Below are positions 11,146-23,450 of a DNA stretch of 64,000 nt, one piece after another (within the stretch, counting starts at the first letter, position 1; every line of letters starts with the position of its first letter). The position numbers and the translations under genes are program-made. The notes under the pieces are model-generated. The model saw only the letters and a program-made list of their open reading frames with translations. It ran no database searches and was not told the DNA's origin. Source of the stretch: Pyrrhosoma nymphula (Eukaryota; Arthropoda; Insecta; Odonata; Coenagrionidae); NCBI GenBank assembly GCA_963573305.1, contig OY754327.1, forward strand, positions 144,748,855-144,812,854, given 5' to 3'.

Positions 11146-12640
11146 ATGATTTTGTTAAATGGCTACTTTTAATTTATTTAAAATTCTATGAGCGGTTCTC
11201 CTCATTCATTCTATTGTCCTAATCCGTATCACAAAGAACACCTGTAGTGAAGCGACTTTTGCTCTACTGACCACTATGGTGTCCACATTCACTCATGTGA
11301 GGAAGGGCTACTACCCTTTTTTGTGCTTATTCCCCGTGACTCCTTGTGTGATGAGTATAGATTTTGCCACTCACCTGGAGGCTGACCTGCCATACGTCAC
11401 GTGGTGGACACCCTTAAGCGTAGCCCCGAGTGTGACTTCATCCTGTCGTGAATGTCGTGTACTAAATATAATTTGGTATTATACAGTCTCATTGCAATGG
11501 TGATACATGGACACATAGGTGATATTGAATTAAACCCTTGAGCATCACTTTAATTGCAAGTATTTTATCTATTCATTGTACATTGTTCCCTAATGTCGAA
11601 AATTTCGTGCTTATGTTAACTGCAATATTTTTAATACCTAGTGGCTCTTTGAAATCATTCCAACAACATTGTTGTTATTATTTTCTATTTAACAAACTAC
11701 CCACTAAAAAGCTACCATCCTTGAAGTAGAAAATATTAGTATAAAAAACTTCTGACTTTGTGACATTATCAATTCTTTCTACCACATGGTTCAGAAACTT
11801 GATTATTCTGTACCTTAGCAGAAAATCATTTTGTAGATATTCCTGAAATGTGAAACCAACCGAAGACTATTCTTTCACAATACTAAATTTGCGGCCTCTA
11901 TCATTTAAGAAAATTCCAAGCACCGTGGGGAAGTAAACATTAGTACAATTAACGACCCTCGAAAAGGAATCTATGTGAAGTAAATTACGTGATTCAACAT
12001 CCTCTTGTTCCACCTAAGTCCAAGCATGCGCTAGTGGTACAGTAGCCGATACGATTGGAATTTGTCCCCCAGCCGCGCAGAGTTTGAAATACGATCGAGT
12101 ACTTAATGTCGAGGGATATCATAAATGAAGCATTTCTGCAAAATCTTCACATCAACTGTTCATTTTGTACCTAAATATTACATGAAATTCCGTTAAGGAA
12201 GCATCAACTTTAACGATTTACACGTAAAAAACATTGTTTGTGAGTTTATTTAGTCATTATAAAACCACAACTGCTATGATTTTTATATCATGGGTGTAAA
12301 GACAGAGGAGAAGCTTTTATTGAAGGATATCTTTTTATCTCACCTTCAAGTTTCGGTCTCGGCTGGAGAGAACATGCAAAAATATGCTCTTCTTGAGCTG
12401 TCGCCACTTCTGCTATTTGTAAGTATGCAGGGGGTTGAGGTGTAGCGCTAGTGGTCATAACCCATTGATTAGATTTGGATTTTCATGAAATATTACAAAC
12501 TAACCTATTTTTCATGTATTTTACTATAATAAACATTGTTATCACTATATGGTGTGCATGCGTTAATGTGTTTTCTCTTAAACTTTCTTTTTTTTAAACC
12601 CACTAACGATAGAATGGATATTGTAATCTGGAAAAATGAA
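11146..12640. other. Interior of the hAT-like element, no recognisable transposase
   Basis: AT-rich sequence with open frames of at most 75 codons (for example 11276-11503). None shows a BED finger or the hAT dimerisation region. Confidence 0.5.
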
Positions 12641-12705
12641 AATTTTGGCCTGGAAAACCTGGAAAAGTACTGTAATTTCATAATTTCTGGTCTATAACAA
12701 CCCTG

Positions 12706-12812
12706 AATATGTACTGGAAATTCATAAGGAATCCGTTCCCGTTACCTTGAGAACCATTAGCATAGGAACTTAAATGATTGTACGAAATTTAACACCAACC
12801 ATTTTGCATAAT
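12706..12812 (-). repeat. Outer part of the right foldback arm
   Basis: Reverse complement of the outer half of the arm at 9523-9625. Landmarks are ttcataaggaa, cgttaccttgagaacc and tacgaaatttaacacc. Joined to 9827-9939 across the hAT-like insertion it restores an arm of 220 bp, matching the 212-bp left arm. Confidence 0.85.
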
Positions 12813-13624
12813 ACCCCTGAGACAAGGCTGAATATTATATTTTTTGTGTTTAATGTTATACATTTTCCTTGTATATCATCGTGATTTGACTAAAAGTATA
12901 CAATATTAGAAGCTTTGCTAATAGTATTTTAGAATTGCATGCGTCTAGTAGAGGATTAGGAGAACTAAACGCCTGAGTATTAAAAAATGTTTGCGATTGA
13001 AGGGAATGGGATAAAGTGAGAGAAAAGTTTGGTTTGGAGAATATATCATTGAAGTGTTTAATTTTGCTTGTTGAAAAACTGCCTGAGGATATATTGGTTT
13101 TGTTTTCCGTTTACTGCAAATGGAACATTTGTGGATTCCTATGGTCTATATAATTATGCAAACGATCTTTTTCGAGGTTGACTTGGGTGTAAATGGAAGA
13201 ATAGGCTTTTTCGTTAAGGAGTTGATCATTGGTTTGAAAACGCCGGGCTACTGTTAACGAGCTATTTTATTTTTCCCATCCTAAAAGATTTTCCCATCCT
13301 AAAAAATGTTACGCTAAACTAGCACAGAGTAAAGATGCATTTCAATGAGCGTTGAGAGTAATATTTCTTTCACAGCGTATGATTGGCTTCTGCTTCATAT
13401 CAAGCGAATTAGGCTATATTAGTCACTTTGAATCTGTTGTTGATAGAGTTGAAATGTGGACAGAAATTGAGAGTGTGACAGGTATGCTGGAATGGTGAAC
13501 CTCTGTGGATTCGACCTTATGGAAAGGCTGTGGGATTATGAGTTGAGGTGGCTTCGGATCAGTTAGTTCGTTTTTTATGGAGGTGACTACCAACTGAGAT
13601 GAGTTTCACCGATAAGGATAAGTT
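12813..13624. other. AT-rich DNA without supported features
   Basis: AT-rich sequence with no open frame of note. A local 14-bp repetition (ttttcccatcctaa) occurs at about 13272-13302. Confidence 0.5.
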
Positions 13625-13890
13625 TGTATTTGAGGGATGAAATGGGGATTGGAGGAATGGTTTAAGCAAACCTGGCAGTAGCCTACTCTTAACGAAAGGC
13701 TCCAAGGAGCCCATTGTTCAACGAAAAATTCGAAAGACCGAGTACTTTGCAATTGAAATTCTCTCAATATGACTCCCATGTAGGGATCGGGATCCCACTG
13801 AAAATCTCCTCCATTGCCGGTACTCGAACTCCGTTGGTTTGTTATACATTAGGAGAGGTGACTAATGTCTTTTTCTCTAGTAGGAATTGG
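13625..13890 (-). mobile_element. SINE-like unit, distal copy of a tandem pair
   Basis: On the minus strand this unit aligns with the neighbouring unit at 13891-14150, with an offset of about 263-266 bp. It contains a B-box-like ggagttcgagtaccggc (13816-13832) followed by gattttc, atccctac and ggctactgcc blocks in the same order as its neighbour. It is strongly diverged. No A box is clear in this copy. Confidence 0.55.
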
Positions 13891-14150
13891 TGAGTGGGAC
13901 GGTAAGGGGTTTCGAGGAAGACTGTAAATAAACCCGACGTGGGCAGTAGCCTCCTCTTATTGAAGAGTCAGGGGTTCTCAGTTTTTCTTTGAATTCGGCG
14001 GGTAAATTCTACAATTGAAGTAGCCTCCACGTATCGACGAAGTAGGGATTGGAATTCATCTGGAAAATCTCAGGCACGGCCGGGGTTCAAACCCGGCTCT
14101 TCGGGTTCTCTTGGTCTATATCCATCAGACTAACACAAGTGACGTCGGAT
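13891..14150 (-). mobile_element. tRNA-derived SINE-like unit, proximal copy of a tandem pair
   Basis: Reading on the minus strand from about 14133, an A-box-like tagtctgatgga block is followed by a B box gggtttgaaccccggc (14079-14094). The body then has gattttccagatgaattcc, aatccctac, tggaggctac and ggctactgcc. The head lies upstream of an unrelated body, which suggests a tRNA-derived SINE rather than a tRNA gene. The family is not one I can name. Confidence 0.6.
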
Positions 14151-15060
14151 CACTCCATGCTAGAGGTTCCTGCTTGGAGTTCAGCATAGAGATTTGTTCC
14201 AAAGCCGTCCGTCACCCTTCGACGCCCAGTTGACCCTCCAACCGCGAAGGAGAAGTAATATCTCGAGTCCAGATCGATCCCGCCCCCGTCACGATACCAC
14301 GAGCTCGCCAATGGGAGCAGAGACACAAACACGGACGGCATGGGAGAGATATATATCCCCTCACGCCGAACCTTCCACAAAACACCACCTTCCAGGGGTG
14401 GGGGGGTTCCTCGTGCCTCCTCCTCCCAGTCTCCCGTGAGAGACGTCCCCGCATCACTTGGGAAGCACCACGAACGGCAACGGGGGGTGCGGAAGGTGGA
14501 ACTATAGGTCCCCCATGTCCGCCGCTCCCGGCACCATAAGGGGCGGCGGCGGCAGCACGGGGCCGTCATTACGCGGGCCCCTGGTCGCCGTCTCTTCTCC
14601 CGCCCCCTTCCTCTGTTAGTGTGGTGCGTGGGGCGGCACCGCAGCAGGCGAAAGGTGCCCGCCCACTACATCGCATGACTTGGAGCAATCGCGAGCCGGC
14701 CATGGCTGCTTTGTTATCGGGGATACATTCTTTCCGACCACCCCCTCCCTCGTCGCCTCCCCCGCCCTCTTCTCACCTTATCCTCCCGTACTGAGCCCCC
14801 CTCTCTCCTCCCTGCACTTCCCCCCGTCCACTCTCCCCTTTTCGCTCCCCCCCCCCTCAGGCGGCACAACCTCACAACCCTCCCTCTTTAATTTTCCATT
14901 CTCAATCTTCTTCCGTTTCTTGCTTTTCCACGCCCTCCTGCAGACACCCCCGGTCGCCCTATACTTCTCCGTCGCCACCCCGCTCCACTCCCCTTATTCC
15001 TCCCATCCAGCCCGATCTCCTCCGACTGACCCTTGAAAAGCACGCCTCACCCCACTCGTA
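14151..15060. other. GC-rich, CpG-containing island, pyrimidine-rich in its second half
   Basis: The first half is CpG-rich with no strand bias. From about 14740 to 15020 the plus strand is dominated by C and T. Open frames at 14150-15036 exist in several frames, which marks composition and not coding. Possible regulatory island. Confidence 0.4.
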
Positions 15061-17590
15061 TAGTAACCTTCGAACGTTGTACACACCCCCTTTCGCCCTA
15101 GGCTACCAGAAAATACCCTGCATCTAGATATCACGGTTTTTATTTTTCTCCATCTTCTAACCAACTCTCAATAGAGCTTTTTATTGATTTTACAAATAAA
15201 AATTCTTGATAGCATTGTTTGCTAATTAAGACTTGAGCTTCTAGATGGTTTGGCTAGTTAATATGAGTTTCTCTTTGATTTAAAGCATTTATTCAAGTCA
15301 AGCGTCTTTATGGAATCCGTAACTATTCCTTATAGTATTTCGAACCTTTATTTAAGTTGCCATATACTTAAGATCTTTCTACTGCTCAGGGATTCGTAGA
15401 TCATACCGCTCCATTCTTCCAAAAATATCAATTTTCTCTCTTTATCCAGAAACTCCTCTCATAACAACTTTGGACAGATGATTTGTGAACTTAAAGTGAG
15501 AAAAATTATGCCAATTTGATATTTTCACCGGTTAACTTAACGGATAGAATTGTTGGCGTTTTAAACGGCAACATTGCTGGCCATTTTTTGCGCATTAGCA
15601 GGTTTAGTTCAGTCATATTGTAGGGGGCCTGCAGCATTTTTCGGTATTCAGTTATGGTAAATTGCTTTATATTGCCTGCTTAAAAGGAAATTATCATGGA
15701 ATTAGTAAAATTATTTCCACCAGGACTTAGTTATATAAAATACCAGTATGTATGAAATACTGCCTTGTCAAACATTGTGTCCGTTCGTGAATTCATATTC
15801 GCTTCACACCTTTTTGTATAGTCATGTACCATGGCTCCATGTATTCTTTTTTTTACAATCTGTAGCCCGTAATAAGCTTGAAGAGAGATTCAGGCAATAC
15901 ATTTTGTCTCTCATTGGAAATATTAAAATGATCTCCCTGGATGTGTCATTCCTGCTGAAATCAGTTTGCGTGCCTAATTGCATTACTACGACTACAGTCT
16001 CATCTCGACGCCATAAACTCATTCTAATTATTTCAGAATGAATAAAAATGTATTCGTTGAAGATCATTTCATTGGCAATGCTTGAATGAGCATATTAATG
16101 GATGCTGAAATGCCTTCAAATCATAAATGAGAGAAAATGTGACTCTCAGATAAGAACTGCTATAGAATGTTTTCCAAACATAGGAGTACTTTATTCTATT
16201 GAGGTCTTAAAAGCAGCTGAAAGCATTATAGCTAGCATACTTATATGAAGGCATCGTTTTATCTGTTCATTGGTTCCATCAATCCCATGTTTTGTTCTCG
16301 TCACCACTCGATTACTCTCCGCCCTCTGGCGATGGTCTTCTGGCCATCCTGAAAAAAAAAATTGGACGATAAAAGTGTAAGCATCACCTGCATACATTCG
16401 TACACCTGTATTTTGTGCCCCAAGGGTTATATTTCTCTCTACTATAGAATTATGTATCCCAGTCGCTTTTGTTTCCGGAATATTTTTAATAATGACTCCC
16501 TTTCTTGTCTTCCTTCTGTTAGGCCATCTCTCCTCTTTTTTCATCCGGTAGTTCCGGATATATTTTATCGTCTTCATTCCTGCCAATGGTCTAAGAAGCC
16601 TATATTCTCTCGGTGATATTGAAATTTTTTTCAAGTCCTATTCATATTGCTTTCATTCTTGTCTTTTATCCTTCAGGCAATGTGAATATGGATTACCCTA
16701 CTTGCTAGCAGAATAATACCTATATTATACGAAGCTAACAATAAGGCAACACTGGGGGTTGGCCTATAAGACAACCTTGTGCTATAGAGCATTCAGAATA
16801 GGCATGGACCTGCCTCACTTCATTTTCAAGAGGACCACGACCGCGCCCGTATTTTATCCGTGCCCGAAAGAATGTTTATAGTCTCTGATTAGTCGCCATG
16901 GACCATATTGCAATTCAGAATCATAATTCAGAATTTGATAGACATTAATCAAAACAAAAATACTTAAGTATGCCATAATTATGAAATTTTGATGCAATGG
17001 TACCCTGAATTTATACCTCACTCTTATGGAAACCCTATTTACGTATAAATAGGCTTTATGAATTATGTCGGTTGTGAGAATGCTTGCATGATTTTCTCCT
17101 CATTTTGGCAACACACATTTAAATTCTTTCAATGAACATATTATCTTAACCTCAAACACTCGTTTTTTACTCCATGAGGTGCATACGTACTGGGATTAAA
17201 AGCAGAAAGTTCAAAGTCTCGTTAAACTTGCAGAAAATCCAACCACCCTGATTGTAGTTTATGATTATGAATTTTTTTATCTCTTCTCTGGAATGCCGTT
17301 CGATATATAGTTTCGTCCTTAAGTCTTAACGTAGTATGTGAAGGGCTCTTTTTCATACCCTATTCTGTGGTTGCCGAATAATTCTCTCAAAAGTCGGCGG
17401 GAGGAGCACCCCATTCCATACCTTCATCATTCCTCCTCCCGCCCTATGACACTAACGAACTCTCCCTCTATTTTTCCAACCACAAGGGAACGAACCCTTC
17501 AGTTAGCCTCCCAGTCGAACACTTCTCCCCCGCCATCACGAAAAAAGTTTTCCCCCGCGTATATTACTTCATACATAGTACATATATAAG
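15061..17590. other. AT-rich DNA, no supported gene
   Basis: Contains a 147-codon minus-strand open frame (16191-16634) without recognisable domains and other shorter frames. I find no RT motif, zinc finger or other signature. The stretch near 17400-17590 begins the transition to a GC-rich island. Confidence 0.45.
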
Positions 17591-18250
17591 CCTTGCTGCG
17601 TGCCGAGCCTCCATCATATCACTTGCCTCGTGATTCCCTCAATTTTTTTAATGGATCCCCGTGCATCCCAATTTGCGGTAAACCCATGTTTTACTTCCTT
17701 TATTCTGATTGGCTCCGCTCTGCCAACCCCCTTTCTCCCCCCTGTCCCTCTCTCTCCCACGAGGCTCACCCACGGCTTCCTTCCCTCCCTCCCCCCTTTC
17801 CGCCCCCCCCCCCTCGCATTTCTCCCTTTTCCCAGCAATTTTCCTTCGAATCCACTCCCATTATTATCCTCTCCTCCAAGCCTGACTACAAGAGCCGTCA
17901 TTATCTACAGCCAACCGTTGCTAGGAAACTGCGCCCGTGGAAACTCACCTTCCGCTTTCCCCCCTCGCCCCTTTCCACTACCCCAGTTCGCCCCCTTGCG
18001 TCGTCGTTCCACCCTTTCGTGCCTCTTCCCGCGTTCCCCACTCCACATATCCGCCTGTCCTTTCGTCTCCCCCTGCTCCTCTTGCGACTCCACCCCCCCA
18101 CTCGCCGTCCCCCACAGTCCCCTCCCCACGACACAACAACTCCTTTCTCTATCCTTTGCTTCCCTCCCATTGGATGTGGAAATCGAGGTTCGAGGAATTT
18201 TTAAAAACGCGCAGGGAAACCATTTGGATCGAGCGGGGTTTCGCATGTCG
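17591..18250. other. Pyrimidine-rich GC-rich island
   Basis: The plus strand is strongly C/T-rich, with a C run near 17803-17812. Two plus-strand frames (17593-18204 and 17600-18367) and two minus-strand frames are open over the same bases; overlap in several frames argues for low complexity and not for a gene. Translations are Pro/Ser/Leu-rich without a domain. Confidence 0.4.
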
Positions 18251-21200
18251 CTTTCAGAGTTGCTCGGGATGAAAAAAAATGGCTTGATGGAGACGCAGAT
18301 ATTTCGACGTATACCATTCGTCGTTTTCGAGGTCTATCCCAGCCTTCTGGGATATTTTGTGAAATAACAGCTGTTTCCATGGGATACGTCTCCATACCTT
18401 TTTTTCGAAAATTATAGGTTTGTAACCTTTTTTTTGTTCCCTATGTAGCGGAAACTGGTGACCATAGAGATGAGGTACAAAAATGTCCACTATTTTTTCT
18501 TCACGTGCTAAAGCCCATGTTGGGACTACAGAATTTTATGCATGCTCGTCTCTTGTATTTTTTTAAACTTCCTCGAATTTCAGACCTTTCATCCGAGTCG
18601 TTGTTTCTGCGAGATTGCTTGTGTATGATGTTGTATTTTGCTCAAACATGAGAAATTAAGGAAGCTATCATTGTTGATTTAACTAGTCCTCCGGCTGTCA
18701 TCGAAGATCCTGTATCTTAAAAATTGTCAAATAAAAACTCTGTCCTGCTGGAATACTAGGAATACAGTATTGATTTTCGGTGCTGATTTTGTTGCTGAAA
18801 AAAGCCGATCAGCAGCATAAAGATATCAATAGTTGATTTCATCACTTCTTCCAATAACTTCACATACGTCACATTCACGCTCCACAATCGTCACAGTCTG
18901 TGTATTTACTTCTGAAATCTAGCGTTCCCAGTAAGCAGTATCGTTTCCATCAAGGACTGTTGTAATCGACATATTTCATTCAAATAAGAGGAATAATATC
19001 GTATCTCCATATCAATTGCTTTCCAAAGTAGCCAGCCAACCGCACCCAGCCGCATTGCCAAATCATCCCTCCCTTCCTCAGCATTGGGAGTCTCCCAAAA
19101 TACCAATGCTTTTTATTTTAAATTCCATCTTTTTTTAATGCTTTCGGGTCTGATATATTTGAAGTCAGTAGACTGATATTTGATGGACAGACACATAAGA
19201 AGGCAGCAGATCTCATTATGTAATTAAAGAAAGGAAATAAAATTGTACGTTTAGATTGAAGTAAATGTTTTGATTTCTCTGTGAAAGTTGTATGAAATAC
19301 TGTATTCAGTTTTTATGCCATTTTATTTTCCCATACCAGAGGTAGAGGTTGTTTATATGTTAATCAAGCGCTTAGAAATGTATCTCTACTCCATTGAGAG
19401 ATCATCATACTTGATATTCATGAATCAGAGTGCTCGAGTTTAAGGAATAAGTGGCTTGAAGACTGGTACTAAGCTTTCATCTCATTGTTACATATTTTAT
19501 AGTTTCGATTAAACTATGGAGTTATTAGCTATTGTGATTAAGTGAAAAAGCCTTTTCATATCTTCCTTCGACGGCAAATCTAATGTAATTTAAAATTGTT
19601 TGGTAGTCTTCGAGGAATAATACTAATGTCAGAGTTGAATAGTTCTAATACTCGTAGAAGATTCTGAGGCTTTTCCACTTAGCATGCATGCGTAAAGTGG
19701 CCTAATTTGAGGGCAGTCATTATACGCAAATAAACGTTTTCTCATGAAGAAGCTTGTAAAGCACGCGTTATTTCTCTTTCGTGCCCTTCTGGCAGATAAG
19801 TTTAATCAGGTCTCTCAAGCTCGTGCCCGTCTCTCAAGAGTTGTGTTAAATTGCAATATCAGTATCATGATTATCTATCGCATGTAAGTAGTTAAAAAAA
19901 TCAAGGAATAAAAAATCATTTTCTATGCCGCATTCTTTTATTTGGTAGTATGAATATCACCACTTAAATTTTCCTTGAAAGAAAATATATGCTATATGCG
20001 ATTGATCATCAAATCTTAGTTGATGTTTCTTAATGTTGATGAATTATGATGAATATGGAGGTTAGGTTTTTAAATTACATTCTATATATTTGCCATTTTC
20101 AAAGTTCTTGCCTTGTTTTGCTACCGTAGGAATGAAAGGTGAATTATGGGACTAAGATTTCCTCCATGTACTTTATTGCTCACGGCCATGGTTTCGTTAC
20201 AAAGCAACGTCATCAAATGGTGATGACGTGATTATTCTGCTTTTTTTCGAAACCAGTAATGAACAATAAGCAGTGAACAACGAAATACATTGTGGAAATT
20301 GCTGTGAAAAAAATTCACCTTCCTTTCCTAAAATGAAATATTTCCATACATTTACACTCCAGACTGTCAAATTTATTTTTTGATACTTGGAAATATGACT
20401 CGCCATACACCTGAATTCTCTAAGTATACCAGGCTCTTCTGTTAGCACCAGCTCTTTTTTATTATATTCTGTTCTCTCATTGACAAGTTACGTTTTTCTG
20501 GAGATGTGTCTTCTGATCGTTTTGTCTGATCAAATCCTGCAGAGGTTTATAAATACTTATTGTTAATTATTGCATTGGTGCAAATGTGGGACAAAATCCA
20601 CCCTTTCTCTTGCATCTGTTCGACTTGATGTTTCTGCGATGGAGGCGGAAAAGATAAGTTTTTAATTGATATCCACAGCGGTTTCCTGTTTGCCTTTGTT
20701 TCCAATAAAAATTCGTTGTACTAAAGAAGCCATGTACTCTCTGACTTAAATTTTGGAAGCAGAATGTGAAAATTTTAGACGTGAGAATATTATTTCTCTA
20801 ATAAAGATTCGATTCGAAATCTATCTGACGTTCTGTTCTTACCTGCCCACTCACTTATCATCAGGATTTCAACAATAAACGATGCCGGAGAGATCAATAT
20901 TTATCTTTATTCTTATTAACTCGAACTTTATCTGTGCGTCGAATACAGAATTAAACATATTTTTGTTCATTTTAGTCGAGTCCTTCAGATATTTCCCTAA
21001 TTTAACTAATTTTGCTGATGATATTTGACAATTGGCGTCATTTAGCTACTACTTACATGACTACTTTTCTCTAATTAGTGATTTTAGTTGTTCCTCTATT
21101 TTCCATAAGAGTGCTGGGAAGTGAATGCAGGACATATATCTATGTTTTTTTTGTTGTGTGCGCTAAATTAAAAAGTACTGTTTTCTAATTTACCCTACAA

Positions 21201-23450
21201 AATATTTTAACTTCTGCATCCAAATTTCTTCAAAATCGTAAGAGCAAAGCTTAATGTAGAAAAGTGAAGAAGTTAATGAATACGAGTGTATTTTTTTTGT
21301 TCTAACCCTCCATGGAATTTAATTAGTGCTATCCTATGATCTGGCTATTTTTTGGAATAAACCGTCACTCTAAGTAGTCCAAAATCTATTAATTGAAAAG
21401 AGTGTTAGAGCACTCAAATCAGTGATAGCCAGGATTAAATTGGCATATAATATACTTACTTCAAAAACCCGTTAAGTGCAGTTTAGTAAGTTTTGAGAAA
21501 AACGCATTTTTTTCTTTACCTGAAAAATCGGAGTACTGGAGTAGAAATTTTATAATGCTGTGATTAATAGCTAATGTAATGGGAATAGAACTTAAAGGGT
21601 TCTCATAGACGATAGAGCTTCATTTTCTGATTATAACTGTGCACATAACTCCAAAATGAACAAAGTGTACTTAACCGGTTTTTGTAGTAAGCCCACGATG
21701 TGTACTTCAAAAGTTGGTGATCGACGTATTTTAATGGCCGCCTGTTTTAATTGCATTTAATTATTCCTGGCTCCTGAAGAAATATCACTACAGGGGAGAT
21801 TTTTATTGTCTCATTGATATTATAGAATACACCTATTCATTGCATTATTGTGGCATACACGAGAAGACCACGAAAACGATGGGCTTGGGGATGAACATAA
21901 GATCAAGGAAAGATTTTTATCGGCATAATTTAAAGCTGTTCATTGTATTTGATTTTCATTATTTTAATTCGTATTGATATTTAGACAGAAAAAGACTTTA
22001 TTAAGGATTAGAGTGAAATTTGTAAGATTTTCTGACACAAAGCTTTTTCTTGGGTAATCCAAGACAAGGGATTTTATCAAATTGAAAACAGAGCCAAGTT
22101 TAATGTTCTTTAGTTTAGAATTGGCGTTTTTCAGCTGCTATTCATGAAATGTGGTTAATTTTTAACCAATAGCCGTTGTGTATGGCAAATATGGAGGAAA
22201 TAAACTAACGCTGTAAATTTTTCTTTTCATGCCTCTCGCTATATCATCATATTTTCGCGCTATATACTCGCTATATCCTCAAAAAACATAAATATTCCCC
22301 GAAACAATTTTCTTTCACTCTTGGTTGAATTTTCCGGTGGACAGATTTACGCCAAGAAGGGAAGAAGTCCCACGACGTACAGTGGAATCATGAACCACGC
22401 ATGTATACTTAATGACCACATTTGAAATTACATCATTTTGAGTTACTGGAATCCTACTCCTTTTTTCCCTTCAAAAGACGTCTTTCAGTACTTTATATTG
22501 CAAAAGCTCACTCCACCCTCTGACTGTTCTCTGTCATTTTCAGTTTTTTTTATGAAGTATCTCCATCAATTTTGTTTCCTAGTTTGATATCAACTTGGAT
22601 TTGTAACTAAGACATTCACGATTATCCTCCCATAACGTTTAAAATCATCTGATTTATTGAAAGAATTTATTGAAGCATTTTAAGCTTGCCGTCTAGAGGC
22701 CATAGGACCTACGTGTGCATTTCTGAGCAAATGCGTGTTTTCTGGCTGCGATAATGAACGGCATTATATTAATTCACAAATAAAAAATTAACAGAAACCA
22801 ACTGGGGATGCCTTGTGAACAGTGTTTTTGCTCACAGCTATAAGAGTCGAATGTAATATTAATCAAAGGTTTAATGTTTGAAAAATAATTAGCTATTTTC
22901 TGTAATGGCTAGAAATCGAAATTTGACATTTACATCTTCGCTGTACCCAGTGAGTGAGACCACATGTTTGGAATAAACCATAAGCCACACAGAGATAGCT
23001 CTGAGAAAATGAATAATAGTAAAAATGTCTCGTAAACTCGGAAACTTCTGGCCGTAAAAGGGAAAACTATAGTGTTGCTAAGAATCTTATCTGTAAATAT
23101 ACCTCTGAATCATCGATTACTTACTAGTATTTGAATCAATGGGGTGTTTTTTTTCTCGAAAAAGCCTTACCAGTGTGAAGAATTGAATGAGGATTATGAA
23201 AATATTCGTTTTTGTGGTGTAAAATGCATGCAAACGTTGTAGAATAAAAAATAGAATAGCAGAAAAACAGCGGAGCGAGATACGCCTTGTGATTGGTTGG
23301 TCGCGTTGTGACCCCATTCGTCCATATCCGGCAGGTACATGCATGGATTTGGCCGTAAACAGATGCACTACATGGGTGGTGGTAGGGGCCACGGCCACAG
23401 GTCCAATATTGTGATTGACTAATAATAAAAGACTCAATCTTATAATTATT
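18251..23450. other. AT-rich DNA, no supported feature
   Basis: More than 5 kb of AT-rich sequence with only short open frames (the longest is about 106 codons at 23117-23437, minus). I see no mobile-element motif, SINE head or GC-rich island. It could be intronic or intergenic. Confidence 0.5.

Larger units (their letters stand above)
9940..12705. mobile_element. hAT-like non-autonomous or decayed DNA transposon inserted in the foldback
   Basis: The element starts with cagggttgctacagacc and ends with the inverted ggtctataacaaccctg (15 of 17 positions paired). CAGGG termini are typical of hAT elements. Both ends carry subterminal copies of cctggaaaacctgg (about 9955-9980 and about 12650-12666). 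The flanks share a perfect 5-bp duplication, aatat (9935-9939 and 12706-12710). A 5-bp duplication is shorter than the usual 8 bp of hAT, but a hAT5-type class with 5 bp has been described. The 2,766-bp interior shows no transposase; it holds a decayed LINE fragment and a perfect hairpin. The boundary is independently supported because the opposite foldback arm is continuous across the equivalent point. Confidence 0.72.

Noticed and set aside
12000..12115. Another tRNA-like SINE head
   Set aside because: Box-like words (gctagtggtacag and gagtttgaaatacg) are too far from consensus and no body or tail is recognisable.
16191..16634. 147-codon minus-strand frame with a VRMYAGDAY stretch loosely like an RT box
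   Set aside because: Surrounding residues do not match RT motifs A, B or C and the order is wrong, so the resemblance is likely chance.
17593..18367. Plus-strand open frames of 203 and 255 codons
   Set aside because: Both overlap in different frames within a C/T-rich block and are accompanied by open minus-strand frames. Translations are Pro/Ser/Leu-rich with no domain, so composition explains them.
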